A stretch of 64,000 bases of DNA from Modicisalibacter luteus DSM 23508 (GTDB lineage: Bacteria; Pseudomonadota; Gammaproteobacteria; Pseudomonadales; Halomonadaceae), in assembly GCF_000378505.1 (NCBI RefSeq), contig NZ_KB899989.1, positions 1-64,000 on the forward strand. Direction: 5' to 3'. Each line of letters begins with the position of its first letter. The first letter of the stretch is position 1. Made by a program: the position numbers and the translations under genes. This document shows, piece after piece, positions 44,410-52,558 of this stretch. Under the pieces are notes generated by a model, which was given only the letters and a program-made list of their open reading frames with translations, was not told where the DNA came from and did no database searches.

Positions 44410-44450
44410 AAGGCCTGGATACTGTACTGCACAGGGTCCAGGCCTTTTTG
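44410..44450 (+). terminator. Terminator of the small protein gene
   Basis: AAGGCCTGGA and TCCAGGCCTT pair around a 17-base loop, then TTT. The next 325 bases to 44777 show no gene; the NIPSNAP operon promoter must be in its right part. Confidence 0.8.
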
Positions 44451-44777
44451 CGTCATATGATTGTGTAGCCATGCCTCCAGAGCGACGCATTTGTCACCTG
44501 CTATATGACGGGGCCCTGCCCAACCCTATCAGGACATGATGTTGTTAGCGCATCACCTGCAGCGTGTTGAGCTTGTCGTTGCGCACCTTTCACCTGACTC
44601 ATCTCTCAGCTTGGGTTAGTGCGAATTTTCCAGTGCAGCTCCGTGGCTGCGGGCCAGTCCTTATAGTTCCAACATTCCGCTAAGCTGTCTTTACTGCTCC
44701 ATATTGCCACTATCGTCGTATTACTAGACAAAATCATATGTATTACAAATACAGAACAACGATAATGGAGCGCAGCA

Positions 44778-45095
44778 ATGATTGTGGATTTGAGGACCTA
44801 TACCATGGTTCCGGGGCGCCTCAAGGCATTTCTCGAACTTTATGAGAAGGAAGGCCTGCCCATTCAGCTGAAACATCTGGGCAACCTGTTGGGTTATTTT
44901 GTCACCGAAACGGGTACGCAGAATCAGGTAGTGCATTTGTGGGGCTACGAGAGCGCTGCAGATCGCGAACGCCGCCGAACGGCCATGGAGAACGATCCCG
45001 ACTGGATCGCTTACCGCCGCAAAAGTGCAGAAGCCGGCAACGTACAACACCAGACTAACAAGTTGCTGCGCTCGACCAGCTTCTCCCCCCTCTAG
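44778..45095 (+). CDS. NIPSNAP-family protein
   Basis: A 105-residue alpha-beta (ferredoxin-like) protein. MIVDLRTYTMVPGRLKAFLELYEKEGL and VVHLWGYESAADRERRRTAM are the NIPSNAP signature. The family is often found next to catabolic enzymes and has no firm function. It stands 21 bases before the thiamine-diphosphate enzyme, so they are one transcript. Confidence 0.9.
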   Translation: MIVDLRTYTMVPGRLKAFLELYEKEGLPIQLKHLGNLLGYFVTETGTQNQVVHLWGYESAADRERRRTAMENDPDWIAYRRKSAEAGNVQHQTNKLLRSTSFSPL

Positions 45096-45116
45096 CTCTC
45101 AGTGACGAGGCCGCGC

Positions 45117-46775
45117 GTGAACGATCTCCCGAACCAGCCGCCTATGCGCAGCGGAGCCAGAATCCTTGTTGATGCGCTCTTGGCTAATGGCGTTACACGT
45201 GCCTTCGCTGTGCCTGGCGAAAGCTATTTATCCGTGTTGGACGCCCTGTACGACAGCCAGGATCAGCTCAGCTTGACGACGTGCCGCCATGAGAGCGGCG
45301 CCGCCAACATGGCCGAAGCGTATGGGAAGCTGACCAATAAGCCAGGTATCTGCTTCGTCACTCGTGGGCCCGGTGCGACCCATGCCAGCATCGGCATACA
45401 CACTGCCCGTCAGGACTCGACCCCGATGATCCTGTTTATCGGGCAAGTTGCCCGCGAGATGCGTGAACGGGAGGCATTCCAGGAAATAGATTATCGCCAG
45501 ATGTTTGGTTCGGTGGCCAAGTGGGCCACCGAAGTGGAAGACGCAAGGCGTCTTCCTGAGGTCATTGCCAGGGCATTCCAGACCGCCATCAGCGGACGCC
45601 CCGGGCCGGTGGTGGTGGCATTGCCAGAGGACATGCTAGACGACGCCGTTGCCGTTCATGATGCGTCACCTGCCCAGCGCATCCCTATCTGCCCACATGA
45701 ATCATCGATGCAGAACTTGGCGAGCCTGCTGGCCGGCGCGCAGCGTCCCCTCATGATCGTGGGCGGCGGCGGCTGGAGCCAGGCGACTGGTGACGCGATC
45801 CGGCATGTGGCAGAACAGCACCATATCCCCATCCTGGCTTCCTTTCGCTGTCAGGACTTCATCGACAACGACTCATCGGCCTATGTCGGCCGGCTTGGGT
45901 TGGGTGCGCCGCCTTATGCCAACGCTCTGGTCAAGGAGGCCGACCTAGTCATTGCTCTGGGCGCCCGGCTTGGTGAAGCCACAACCCAAGGCTACACACT
46001 ACTGATACCGCCGAGTCCGCAGCAGTCCCTTGTCCATGTGCATGCCGACAGTAGCGAGCTGGGGCGGGTCTACCAAGCCAGGCTGCCGATCAATGCCACA
46101 TCGCCGGAGTTCGCCGAGGCCTTGCAGCGGCTTGCCGTGACTGGCGACGAAACACGTCGGGCATACCTGAAAGCCGCACGTCAGGCCTACGAAGCCTATG
46201 CCGAGCCCCAGTTCAGCGAACAGGGCCTGGACATGCAAAGCGTTCTGGAGGTTTTCACACGCCTGTTGCCGGACGACACGCTATATACCAACGGCGCTGG
46301 CAACTACACGCTCTGGTTGCAGCTCTATATCCGCTTTCACAGGTATCGAACGCAAGTAGCCCCCACCAGCGGTGCCATGGGCTATGGAATTCCCGCTGCC
46401 ATTGCTGCCCAGCTCGTTTACCCAGAACGCAAGGTCGTGGCGTTTGGCGGCGATGGCTGCGCGATGATGAGCATTCAGGAACTTGCGACCGCACATATGG
46501 AAGGCTTGCCCGTTATCTTCGTGGTAGTGAACAACGCCAGCTACGGCACGATTCGCATGCATCAGGAACGGCGGTTCCCGGGGCGCGTCTCGGGCACCTC
46601 TCTGGTCAACCCCGACTTCGTCACGCTGGCCAAAGGATTTCATCTACACGCGGAGCTCATTGAGCATAACTTTCAACTTCCCGAGGCCATCGCACGCTGC
46701 GTGGAGCACGCTGGTCCATCACTGCTGGAGATTCGTCTTCCTCACGACGCTCCTGCGACGCCACCCAGACACTGA
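45117..46775 (+). CDS. Thiamine-diphosphate-dependent enzyme (acetolactate synthase-like)
   Basis: A 552-residue three-domain ThDP enzyme. Catalytic Glu is in TTCRHESGAANMAEAYG, the middle domain has RPLMIVGGGGWS, and the ThDP/magnesium motif is VVAFGGDGCAMM with NNASYGTI. The products of this family range from acetolactate to aldehydes from 2-oxo acids; the substrate here is unknown, but it is linked to a carboxylate transporter. GTG at 45117, with GAGG six bases before, is preferred over GTG at 45102. It is not an anabolic acetolactate synthase by context, since no small-subunit gene is adjacent. Confidence 0.9.
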   Translation: MNDLPNQPPMRSGARILVDALLANGVTRAFAVPGESYLSVLDALYDSQDQLSLTTCRHESGAANMAEAYGKLTNKPGICFVTRGPGATHASIGIHTARQDSTPMILFIGQVAREMREREAFQEIDYRQMFGSVAKWATEVEDARRLPEVIARAFQTAISGRPGPVVVALPEDMLDDAVAVHDASPAQRIPICPHESSMQNLASLLAGAQRPLMIVGGGGWSQATGDAIRHVAEQHHIPILASFRCQDFIDNDSSAYVGRLGLGAPPYANALVKEADLVIALGARLGEATTQGYTLLIPPSPQQSLVHVHADSSELGRVYQARLPINATSPEFAEALQRLAVTGDETRRAYLKAARQAYEAYAEPQFSEQGLDMQSVLEVFTRLLPDDTLYTNGAGNYTLWLQLYIRFHRYRTQVAPTSGAMGYGIPAAIAAQLVYPERKVVAFGGDGCAMMSIQELATAHMEGLPVIFVVVNNASYGTIRMHQERRFPGRVSGTSLVNPDFVTLAKGFHLHAELIEHNFQLPEAIARCVEHAGPSLLEIRLPHDAPATPPRH

Positions 46776-46906
46776 GCGAGTCGAACGACATGTTCAAAGT
46801 TACGCAGCCCAAGCAGATCACATAACAAGAACAGATAGCTCGTCCCGTAACCCACGGGCAAATCACCTACAACGCACGTGTTCAAAAACAATCCGGAGGT
46901 AGGAAT

Positions 46907-47887
46907 ATGTTTCAACCACGCCTGACACAACTCGGCATGGCACTCGCCATCACCGTGTCCGCCACAGCCACCCAGGCTGCCGATTTTCCCACTCGCGATA
47001 TTCGCGTCATTGTACCCTGGGGTGCCGGCGGCGGCACTGACGGTATCGTGCGCAAGATCACCAATATCGCGGAGGAATCGCTGCCTGTCTCGACCTATGT
47101 CGAGAACATCGAAGGCGGCATGAGCGCCACCGGCCTGCTGCAATTGATGAAGGCCCGCCCCGACGGCCATACGCTCGGGGCCCTGACTTATGACAGCGTT
47201 GTCACCGTGCCTTGGCAAGGCATGCTGCCCGGTTACAGCCTCGATCAGTTGAAGCTGGTCGCGCGGATTACCAGCGAGCCGGATGCCGTCATTGTTCCCG
47301 ACGACTCCGAGTATCAAACCATTCAAGGTTTGATCGATGCGGCGAAATCAGCACCGGGAGAAATCCGTGTAGGTCTGCAGAACATGGGCTCACGTACTCA
47401 CCTGACCCTCCTGCAGTTGCAGGACGAGGCCGGCGTCGAGTTCAAGGTCATAGCCTATCCAGGCGGGGCCGCACCGCAGAAAGAAGCCCTGCTCAATGGT
47501 GAGGTCGATTTCGTGGTGACCAGTCTCGGCGACTTTGCGCCATTGATCGAGGCTGGTGACGCGCGCGGTCTGGTCGAGTTCTCGGACCAGCAGAATGAAG
47601 CCTTCCCCAACGTACCCCCGGCCACTGAAGCAGGGCTGGAACTGCAGATGGGTAGCTTCATCGTCCTGGCCGTGCCTGCCCGTACACCGGACGAGGCTGT
47701 GGAGACCTTGGAGTCGGCTTACAAGGAAGCCTACGAGAGCGAGGCCTTCCAGGAGTGGCTACCCAAGGTCGGTGTCGCGCCGAGTTGGCTGGGTAGCGAA
47801 GAGGTGACACAGTGGGCCGAGGAAACCCAGGAGACCCTCTTCGCCACGATGGACGAGCTCGCCGAACAGGGCCTGCTCGAGAAATAA
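46907..47887 (+). CDS. tctC: Tripartite tricarboxylate transporter substrate-binding protein (TctC/BUG)
   Basis: A 326-residue periplasmic binding protein. Signal peptide: LTQLGMALAITVSATATQAA, cleaved before DFPTRDIRV. The BUG fold is shown by VIVPWGAGGGTDGIVRK, VVTVPWQGMLPG and AYPGGAAPQKEALLNGEVDFVV. It presents a carboxylate to the TctAB channel. CCGGAGGTAGGAAT precedes the ATG. The exact ligand cannot be read from the sequence. Confidence 0.94.
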   Translation: MFQPRLTQLGMALAITVSATATQAADFPTRDIRVIVPWGAGGGTDGIVRKITNIAEESLPVSTYVENIEGGMSATGLLQLMKARPDGHTLGALTYDSVVTVPWQGMLPGYSLDQLKLVARITSEPDAVIVPDDSEYQTIQGLIDAAKSAPGEIRVGLQNMGSRTHLTLLQLQDEAGVEFKVIAYPGGAAPQKEALLNGEVDFVVTSLGDFAPLIEAGDARGLVEFSDQQNEAFPNVPPATEAGLELQMGSFIVLAVPARTPDEAVETLESAYKEAYESEAFQEWLPKVGVAPSWLGSEEVTQWAEETQETLFATMDELAEQGLLEK

Positions 47888-47895
47888 GCCGGTTC

Positions 47896-47921
47896 CCCGC
47901 CGCAGCTCCTGCTGCGGCGGG
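47896..47921. promoter_or_regulatory. Intercistronic hairpin between tctC and tctB
   Basis: CCCGCCGCAG and CTGCGGCGGG form a perfect ten-base stem with a six-base loop and no T-run. Such structures between binding-protein and permease genes usually protect the upstream mRNA, giving more binding protein. Confidence 0.7.
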
Positions 47922-47943
47922 AGCGAATCCTACGGAGAAAGCC

Positions 47944-48423
47944 ATGTCGCTGCCTACACGCCTTCGCGACGGCCGGTTGCTCGTCCCCGTCGCTCTGCTC
48001 ATCCTGACAACGATCTACTTTATCGAAGCCGTACAGATGGGACCGCCGATTCGTGACGGCAACATGACCGTCTCGTTCTTTCCCCTGGCCATCGCCTTCA
48101 TTATGTTCCTTGCCATCGCCGGCGTACTCTGGCGTATCTTCCAGACACCCAGCGACACAGACCAGTCCGCTGAGTCCCATGAGGACAAGCGACGTTTAGG
48201 CCCCTTATGGGTCGCCCTGCTGACGGGGTTGTATATTTTCGCCTTTTCCTACATCGGCTATTTCGTCGCTACAGCGATATATGTATTCGCCCTGACGATG
48301 CTCTTCGGAGAAGGCGCCAAAGGGCTGCCAGTCAAGCTAGTAGCCACCCTGATTATCACCGTATGCGGCTATCTCCTGTTCGAAGTAGCTTTCCAGGTCC
48401 GTCTACCGACCCTGTGGAGTTAG
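47944..48423 (+). CDS. tctB: Tripartite tricarboxylate transporter small membrane subunit (TctB)
   Basis: A 159-residue membrane protein with four hydrophobic stretches: LLVPVALLILTTIYFIEAVQM, SFFPLAIAFIMFLAIAGVLW, PLWVALLTGLYIFAFSYIGYF and VKLVATLIITVCGYLLFEV. ATG at 47944 with TACGGAGAAAGCC upstream. It couples to TctA six bases downstream. Confidence 0.9.
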   Translation: MSLPTRLRDGRLLVPVALLILTTIYFIEAVQMGPPIRDGNMTVSFFPLAIAFIMFLAIAGVLWRIFQTPSDTDQSAESHEDKRRLGPLWVALLTGLYIFAFSYIGYFVATAIYVFALTMLFGEGAKGLPVKLVATLIITVCGYLLFEVAFQVRLPTLWS

Positions 48424-48429
48424 TGACTC

Positions 48430-49947
48430 ATGGACTTTTTCTTTGGCATCCTCAACGGCTTTGCAGCACTGGCCGATCCAGAAATCCTGCTGTACATGGT
48501 CGGCGGTTTCCTCATTGGTACGTTCTTCGGCGCCGTACCGGGACTTACCTCGGTCCTGGCCATCGCCCTGCTGCTTCCCCTGACCTACAGCCTGGATGTG
48601 ACGACCGCCCTGGTAGCCTGTGCGAGCATCTTCATGGCGGGTATGTGCAGCGGCAGCATTACGGCAACGACCATCAATATTCCCGGCGCACCGGCCTCGA
48701 TGATGACCGCCATCGAAGGCTACCCCATGCAACAGCGGGGCGAAGGCGCCAAGGCACTGGGCCATGCAGCGCTGGCCTCGATGATCGGTGGCTCCATCGG
48801 CGCCTTGCTGCTGATGCTTATCGCCCCGCTGGCCGCCGACGCCGCGTTGCTCATCCGCACACCCGGCAAGTTCTCGCTGATCGCCTTCGCGCTGGTCGTG
48901 ATCATTATTTCCCAGCAGAAGTCGATCTCCAAGGGCCTGATCACGACCATGCTCGGTCTCATGATCGCCACGATAGGTATCGACGTCATGCAGCCCATGG
49001 CGCGCTTTACCTTCGGCACTGGTGTACTGGTTCAGGGCATCGACATGATGCCGCTCATCATCGGAACCTTTGCCGTTAGCGAGCTTCTGGTCCAGGCAAA
49101 TAACCGACACAATCGCACTGTCGACCCCAACCAGGTCGAGGCGCCGCCCGTACGTCGTCGTGACTTTATTCCGCCACTCAGCGAAATCCGCGAAATCGGA
49201 ATGTATCGGTATTTGAAGTCCGCCGTGATCGGTTACCTGGTAGGCACACTCCCCGGCGCCGGAGGCTCCATGGCTGCGTTCGTGTCCTATGCGGAAGCCA
49301 TGCGTTCCTCCAAGCATCCGGAGCGCTACGGTAAAGGCAACCCTGAAGGTATCGCCGCAGCAGAAAGCTCCAATAACGCCATGTGCAGCGGGGCCTTCGT
49401 GCCGATGCTGACTTTCGGAATTCCCGGCGACCCAACCACGGCGATCGTGCTAGGTGTACTGGTCATCAATGGCCTGCAACCGGGGCCGCAGTTCATGGAC
49501 TCCCAGCTTAGCCTGGTCGCCCCCATGTTCGCCGCCCTGCTGATCAGCGCCCTGGTCCTGGTCCCCCTGACACTCTATCTGCTTGGCCCCTACTTCTTGC
49601 GTATCGTCTCCATCCGGCGGGATGTGTTGTACTCCAGCATCGCGGTGATCGCCCTGGTGGGAAGTTATGTGGCTACGTATTCGGCGTTTCAGATGACCTT
49701 GGCGCTCCTGTTCGGGATTCTGGCGTACTTTCTGCGCAAGCAGGCGTACCCGACGGTTTGCCTGTTGCTGGGCTTCGTGCTCGGGCCTAGCCTGGAGGAG
49801 TACTGTCGTCGGGCGCTATCGATCAGCGATGGTAATCCGATGATCTTCCTGACCAGCCCCGACAGCCTGTTCTTCCTGGCGCTGACAGGGGTGTTCTTCT
49901 ACTTCATGGTTATCCGCAAGCCCAAGGCCGCCCCGGTGCCGGGCTGA
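48430..49947 (+). CDS. tctA: Tripartite tricarboxylate transporter large permease subunit (TctA)
   Basis: A 505-residue permease with about eleven hydrophobic segments. GTFFGAVPGLTSVLAIALLLP is the first conserved glycine motif, and LPGAGGSMAAFVSYAEAMRSS near residue 275 the second; GIPGDPTTAIVLGVLVINGL is a third. Together with TctB and TctC it imports a carboxylate driven by an ion gradient, and it ends the operon. Confidence 0.95.
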   Translation: MDFFFGILNGFAALADPEILLYMVGGFLIGTFFGAVPGLTSVLAIALLLPLTYSLDVTTALVACASIFMAGMCSGSITATTINIPGAPASMMTAIEGYPMQQRGEGAKALGHAALASMIGGSIGALLLMLIAPLAADAALLIRTPGKFSLIAFALVVIIISQQKSISKGLITTMLGLMIATIGIDVMQPMARFTFGTGVLVQGIDMMPLIIGTFAVSELLVQANNRHNRTVDPNQVEAPPVRRRDFIPPLSEIREIGMYRYLKSAVIGYLVGTLPGAGGSMAAFVSYAEAMRSSKHPERYGKGNPEGIAAAESSNNAMCSGAFVPMLTFGIPGDPTTAIVLGVLVINGLQPGPQFMDSQLSLVAPMFAALLISALVLVPLTLYLLGPYFLRIVSIRRDVLYSSIAVIALVGSYVATYSAFQMTLALLFGILAYFLRKQAYPTVCLLLGFVLGPSLEEYCRRALSISDGNPMIFLTSPDSLFFLALTGVFFYFMVIRKPKAAPVPG

Positions 49948-50197
49948 TCCTGTCCCGCGGCCTACGTGGACGCGGGATCCATCTTCTCAGTCTGCCCAGA
50001 CCTGGACGCCTTGACGCACTCGGAACGAGCCCCTGAACCTGTCGAAAGGCACTCAGACGCTTCGGCTGTAGACCTCATATCGTTGCAAAAAGATAAAGGC
50101 TGACATGAACACTCACCGTTGAGGTGGCTACAGTTGCCAGTGCGTGTTTTCAAGCGTGCGTAATTTCCGGAACTCTTCAGACAATAAGGAGTTTGTC

Positions 50198-50620
50198 ATG
50201 AGCGACACCGGACTCCAGGTCTTCGACAGGACGCTGCACACGACCCATATCTGGCTCGACGAGATCATGGAGGATACTCAGGTCAGCCGGCAGACAGCAT
50301 GGCACGAACTAGGCGCTGTACTGAGGTGCTTACGGGATCGGCTGCCTCTACCCTTGGCGGTCAATCTCGGCGCACAACTCCCCCTACTGATCAGAGGAAG
50401 CTATTACGAACGCTGGCAGCCATCCGATCAGCCAGACAGGATACGGACTCGAGAGGAGTTCTTGCAGCAGATCGATGACGAACTCGCCAAGACCAGCCAG
50501 GAAACCGATACGACGGACGCGGTACGGGCCGTCTTTGCAACGCTCTCGACCCATGTCGATCCTGGCCAGATAGACAAGGTCAAGGAGGTACTTCCCAAGC
50601 CGATTCGGGCCTTGTGGTAA
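50198..50620 (+). CDS. DUF2267-family protein
   Basis: A 140-residue helical protein: VFDRTLHTTHIWLDEIMED, RQTAWHELGAVLRCLRDRLPLPLAVNLGAQLPLLIRGSYYE and AVFATLSTHVDPGQIDKVKEVLP, the standard DUF2267 pattern. No function is known. ATG at 50198 follows AAGGAGTTTGTC; a longer frame upstream is less likely. The 49948-50197 stretch before it holds no other gene. Confidence 0.88.
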   Translation: MSDTGLQVFDRTLHTTHIWLDEIMEDTQVSRQTAWHELGAVLRCLRDRLPLPLAVNLGAQLPLLIRGSYYERWQPSDQPDRIRTREEFLQQIDDELAKTSQETDTTDAVRAVFATLSTHVDPGQIDKVKEVLPKPIRALW

Positions 50621-50650
50621 ACGAAGGCGATTCAGACCTGCTTCAATGAA

Positions 50651-50687
50651 AGGGTGTGACTGCCACAAAACAGGGAGTCACACCCTT
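50651..50687. terminator. Bidirectional terminator between DUF2267 gene and pdxB
   Basis: AGGGTGTGACT and AGTCACACCCT form an 11-base stem between the ends of two convergent genes; T-rich sequence follows to the right. Confidence 0.8.
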
Positions 50688-50690
50688 ACA

Positions 50691-51842
50691 TTATTTGTTT
50701 GCTAGTTTCAGCTTGAAGCCGAAACCTTCGATGGCGTCTCGTAGTCCGGCATTGTTCTTCTTCAAGTCGACTCGCAGGGTGGAGAACTCCCGGCGAACCG
50801 GATACTCAGCCCGGTAGCGATCGAACCCTGCTGCCATGCCGAGACGACGGCGGTACCTTTCGAAACCGACCATGTCCCGGCGCACGTCATAACAGGCCCG
50901 CACACATAGCGCCAAGGCTTCCAACGGTGGTGCCCAGGCTGTGAGTACGACTTTATGCAGCCAAGGCTCGGGCTTGATCTGCCCAAGTTTGCGTCGCGCA
51001 GGCAAGCCGAAATGCTCCATCAATGCTTGATAGACCAGTTCAGTGCCACGCATCTTGCCATCCAGGCTATGGCCAGCAATGTGTGGAGTGGCGATGTCGA
51101 CCAAGGAATAGAGCGCTTCATCAATGGCCGGCTCGCTTTCCCACACATCGAGCACCGTACGCAGGTCACCGCGACTCTCCAATCGCTGACGAAGAGCGGC
51201 GTTATCCAGGCAAGCCCCCCTACCGGCATTGATCAAAACGGTTCCCGGTTTGAGCGACTCGATGCGTGCCGCGTCCATGAGATGGTGGGTAGGATGGTCG
51301 CCGTCGCGAACCAGCGGCGTATGCAGGCAGAGGATATCCGCCTGTTCGATCAGAGTATCAAGGTCGACAAAATCCGTGCGCCCTTCCGCCTCGGCACGTG
51401 GTGGATCGCAGACCAGGCAACGAGCGTCGAGTTCCTGGAGGCGCTGCCAAAGCCGGTTGCCCACGTTGCCGGCCCCGACGATACCTACGGTGCGCTTGGC
51501 CAAGGCAAAGTCATCTTCTTCGGCCAGCATCAACAGGCAGGAGAGGACATAATCAACGACAGAATCGGCGTTGCTGCCCGGGGCACTGGCAAAGGCGATG
51601 CGCCTGTCGCGTAGATAGTCGAGATCGATATGATCCGTGCCGATGGTACAGGTCCCTACAAACTTGACGCGGGAGCCTTCCAGCAGCTCCGCATTCACCG
51701 GCGTGATCGAGCGCACAATGAGTATGTCCTTGTCGCGGACGGCCTCGCGCGTCATCTCACGCCCGGGCATGCGGGTTATTTCGCCCAGATCGGCGAAAAA
51801 TTCCTCGGCCAACGGAACGTTCTGGTCCACTAGAATGCGCAT
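50691..51842 (-). CDS. pdxB: 4-phosphoerythronate dehydrogenase
   Basis: A 383-residue NAD-dependent enzyme of pyridoxal phosphate synthesis. It begins MRILVDQNVPLAEEFFADLG, carries VGIVGAGNVGNRLWQRL (NAD site), and has the catalytic Arg, Glu and His in INAGRGACLDN, VLDVWESEPAID and ATPHIAGHS. The C-terminal PdxB dimerisation domain after about residue 280 distinguishes it from other D-2-hydroxyacid dehydrogenases. Confidence 0.96.
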   Translation of the reverse strand: MRILVDQNVPLAEEFFADLGEITRMPGREMTREAVRDKDILIVRSITPVNAELLEGSRVKFVGTCTIGTDHIDLDYLRDRRIAFASAPGSNADSVVDYVLSCLLMLAEEDDFALAKRTVGIVGAGNVGNRLWQRLQELDARCLVCDPPRAEAEGRTDFVDLDTLIEQADILCLHTPLVRDGDHPTHHLMDAARIESLKPGTVLINAGRGACLDNAALRQRLESRGDLRTVLDVWESEPAIDEALYSLVDIATPHIAGHSLDGKMRGTELVYQALMEHFGLPARRKLGQIKPEPWLHKVVLTAWAPPLEALALCVRACYDVRRDMVGFERYRRRLGMAAGFDRYRAEYPVRREFSTLRVDLKKNNAGLRDAIEGFGFKLKLANK

Positions 51843-51947
51843 GGGATGTTTCGCTCCTTGTTCGTGGCCGGCGGGCGGTTACAATGACGCTGGTCATCTT
51901 AGGCTGCGCTACCGATAGCGACAAGCCATGTTATTTCAGGAGCCATC

Positions 51948-52226
51948 GTGATCGTCCGCTGGGAAAGTGAACACGACTACGTCCTCGTGCATGTCCATCA
52001 GGACATGTTCGGTGATTGGATATTCAGTCGCGCCTGGGGCCAGATAGGCACGCAGTTCGGCGGGCTCAAGCACCAGTTGGCTGACGACTATGGCCAGGCC
52101 ATGATGTGGCTCGACGACGTGGATCACATCCAGTCCTCGCGCGGCTTTCGCAAAGTGCTGGAGACTAGCGAGGATAGCCCCGAAGGGCGCGATGCCGTTC
52201 GCCAATTGTCGCTATTGGGGCTCTGA
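51948..52226 (+). CDS. Small WGR-like protein
   Basis: A 92-residue protein starting with GTG at 51948 (TTCAGGAGCCATC in front). YVLVHVHQDMFGDWIFSRAWGQIGTQFGG follows the WGR domain pattern of strands ending in W-G-x-I-G-T. The rest is a helix and acidic tail. WGR domains occur in DNA-repair proteins and alone in bacteria; function unknown. It ends two bases before the stop of the convergent glutaredoxin-like gene. Confidence 0.6.
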   Translation: MIVRWESEHDYVLVHVHQDMFGDWIFSRAWGQIGTQFGGLKHQLADDYGQAMMWLDDVDHIQSSRGFRKVLETSEDSPEGRDAVRQLSLLGL

Positions 52227-52228
52227 GG

Positions 52229-52558
52229 TCATTTCAGGAAGCGACGCCCCCGAACCAGCCGCGCTCCCGGCTGGCCGGTTCCGGCATAGGCTCCAGTCTC
52301 ATCATGCCGAATGGCAAGCAGCCCTCTCGTCTCGAGCCAGGCTGCCAATCGTTCATGCTCGAAGCCTCTCTCGAGCTCGTTGCCCCACTCGTCACTAAGC
52401 ACAGGGATGCGTGCCCCGTAGCGCGCCAGTAACGCCTCGTCTTCAGCGATGTCGATGTGTTCTAGAAGAATGTCGGCACACCCCATGCGCCCTAGCTCGG
52501 TCTCCAGCCGCTCACATAAATAGCAACCTAGCGTGGTGTAAAGCCTCAGCCGCGTCAT
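52229..52558 (-). CDS. Glutaredoxin-family protein (DUF836 type)
   Basis: A 109-residue thioredoxin-fold protein with the redox motif in RLYTTLGCYLCERLETEL (CxxC, residues 12-15) and the cis-proline in YGARIPVLSDEWG. This short family lies next to rlmL in many gammaproteobacteria. Its ATG overlaps the TGA of rlmL (ATGA), so it is translationally coupled. Reaction partner unknown. Confidence 0.88.
   Translation of the reverse strand: MTRLRLYTTLGCYLCERLETELGRMGCADILLEHIDIAEDEALLARYGARIPVLSDEWGNELERGFEHERLAAWLETRGLLAIRHDETGAYAGTGQPGARLVRGRRFLK

Noticed and set aside
48403-49317. 304-codon minus-strand open frame
   Set aside because: Antisense of tctA; His/Gly-rich low-quality product without ribosome site.
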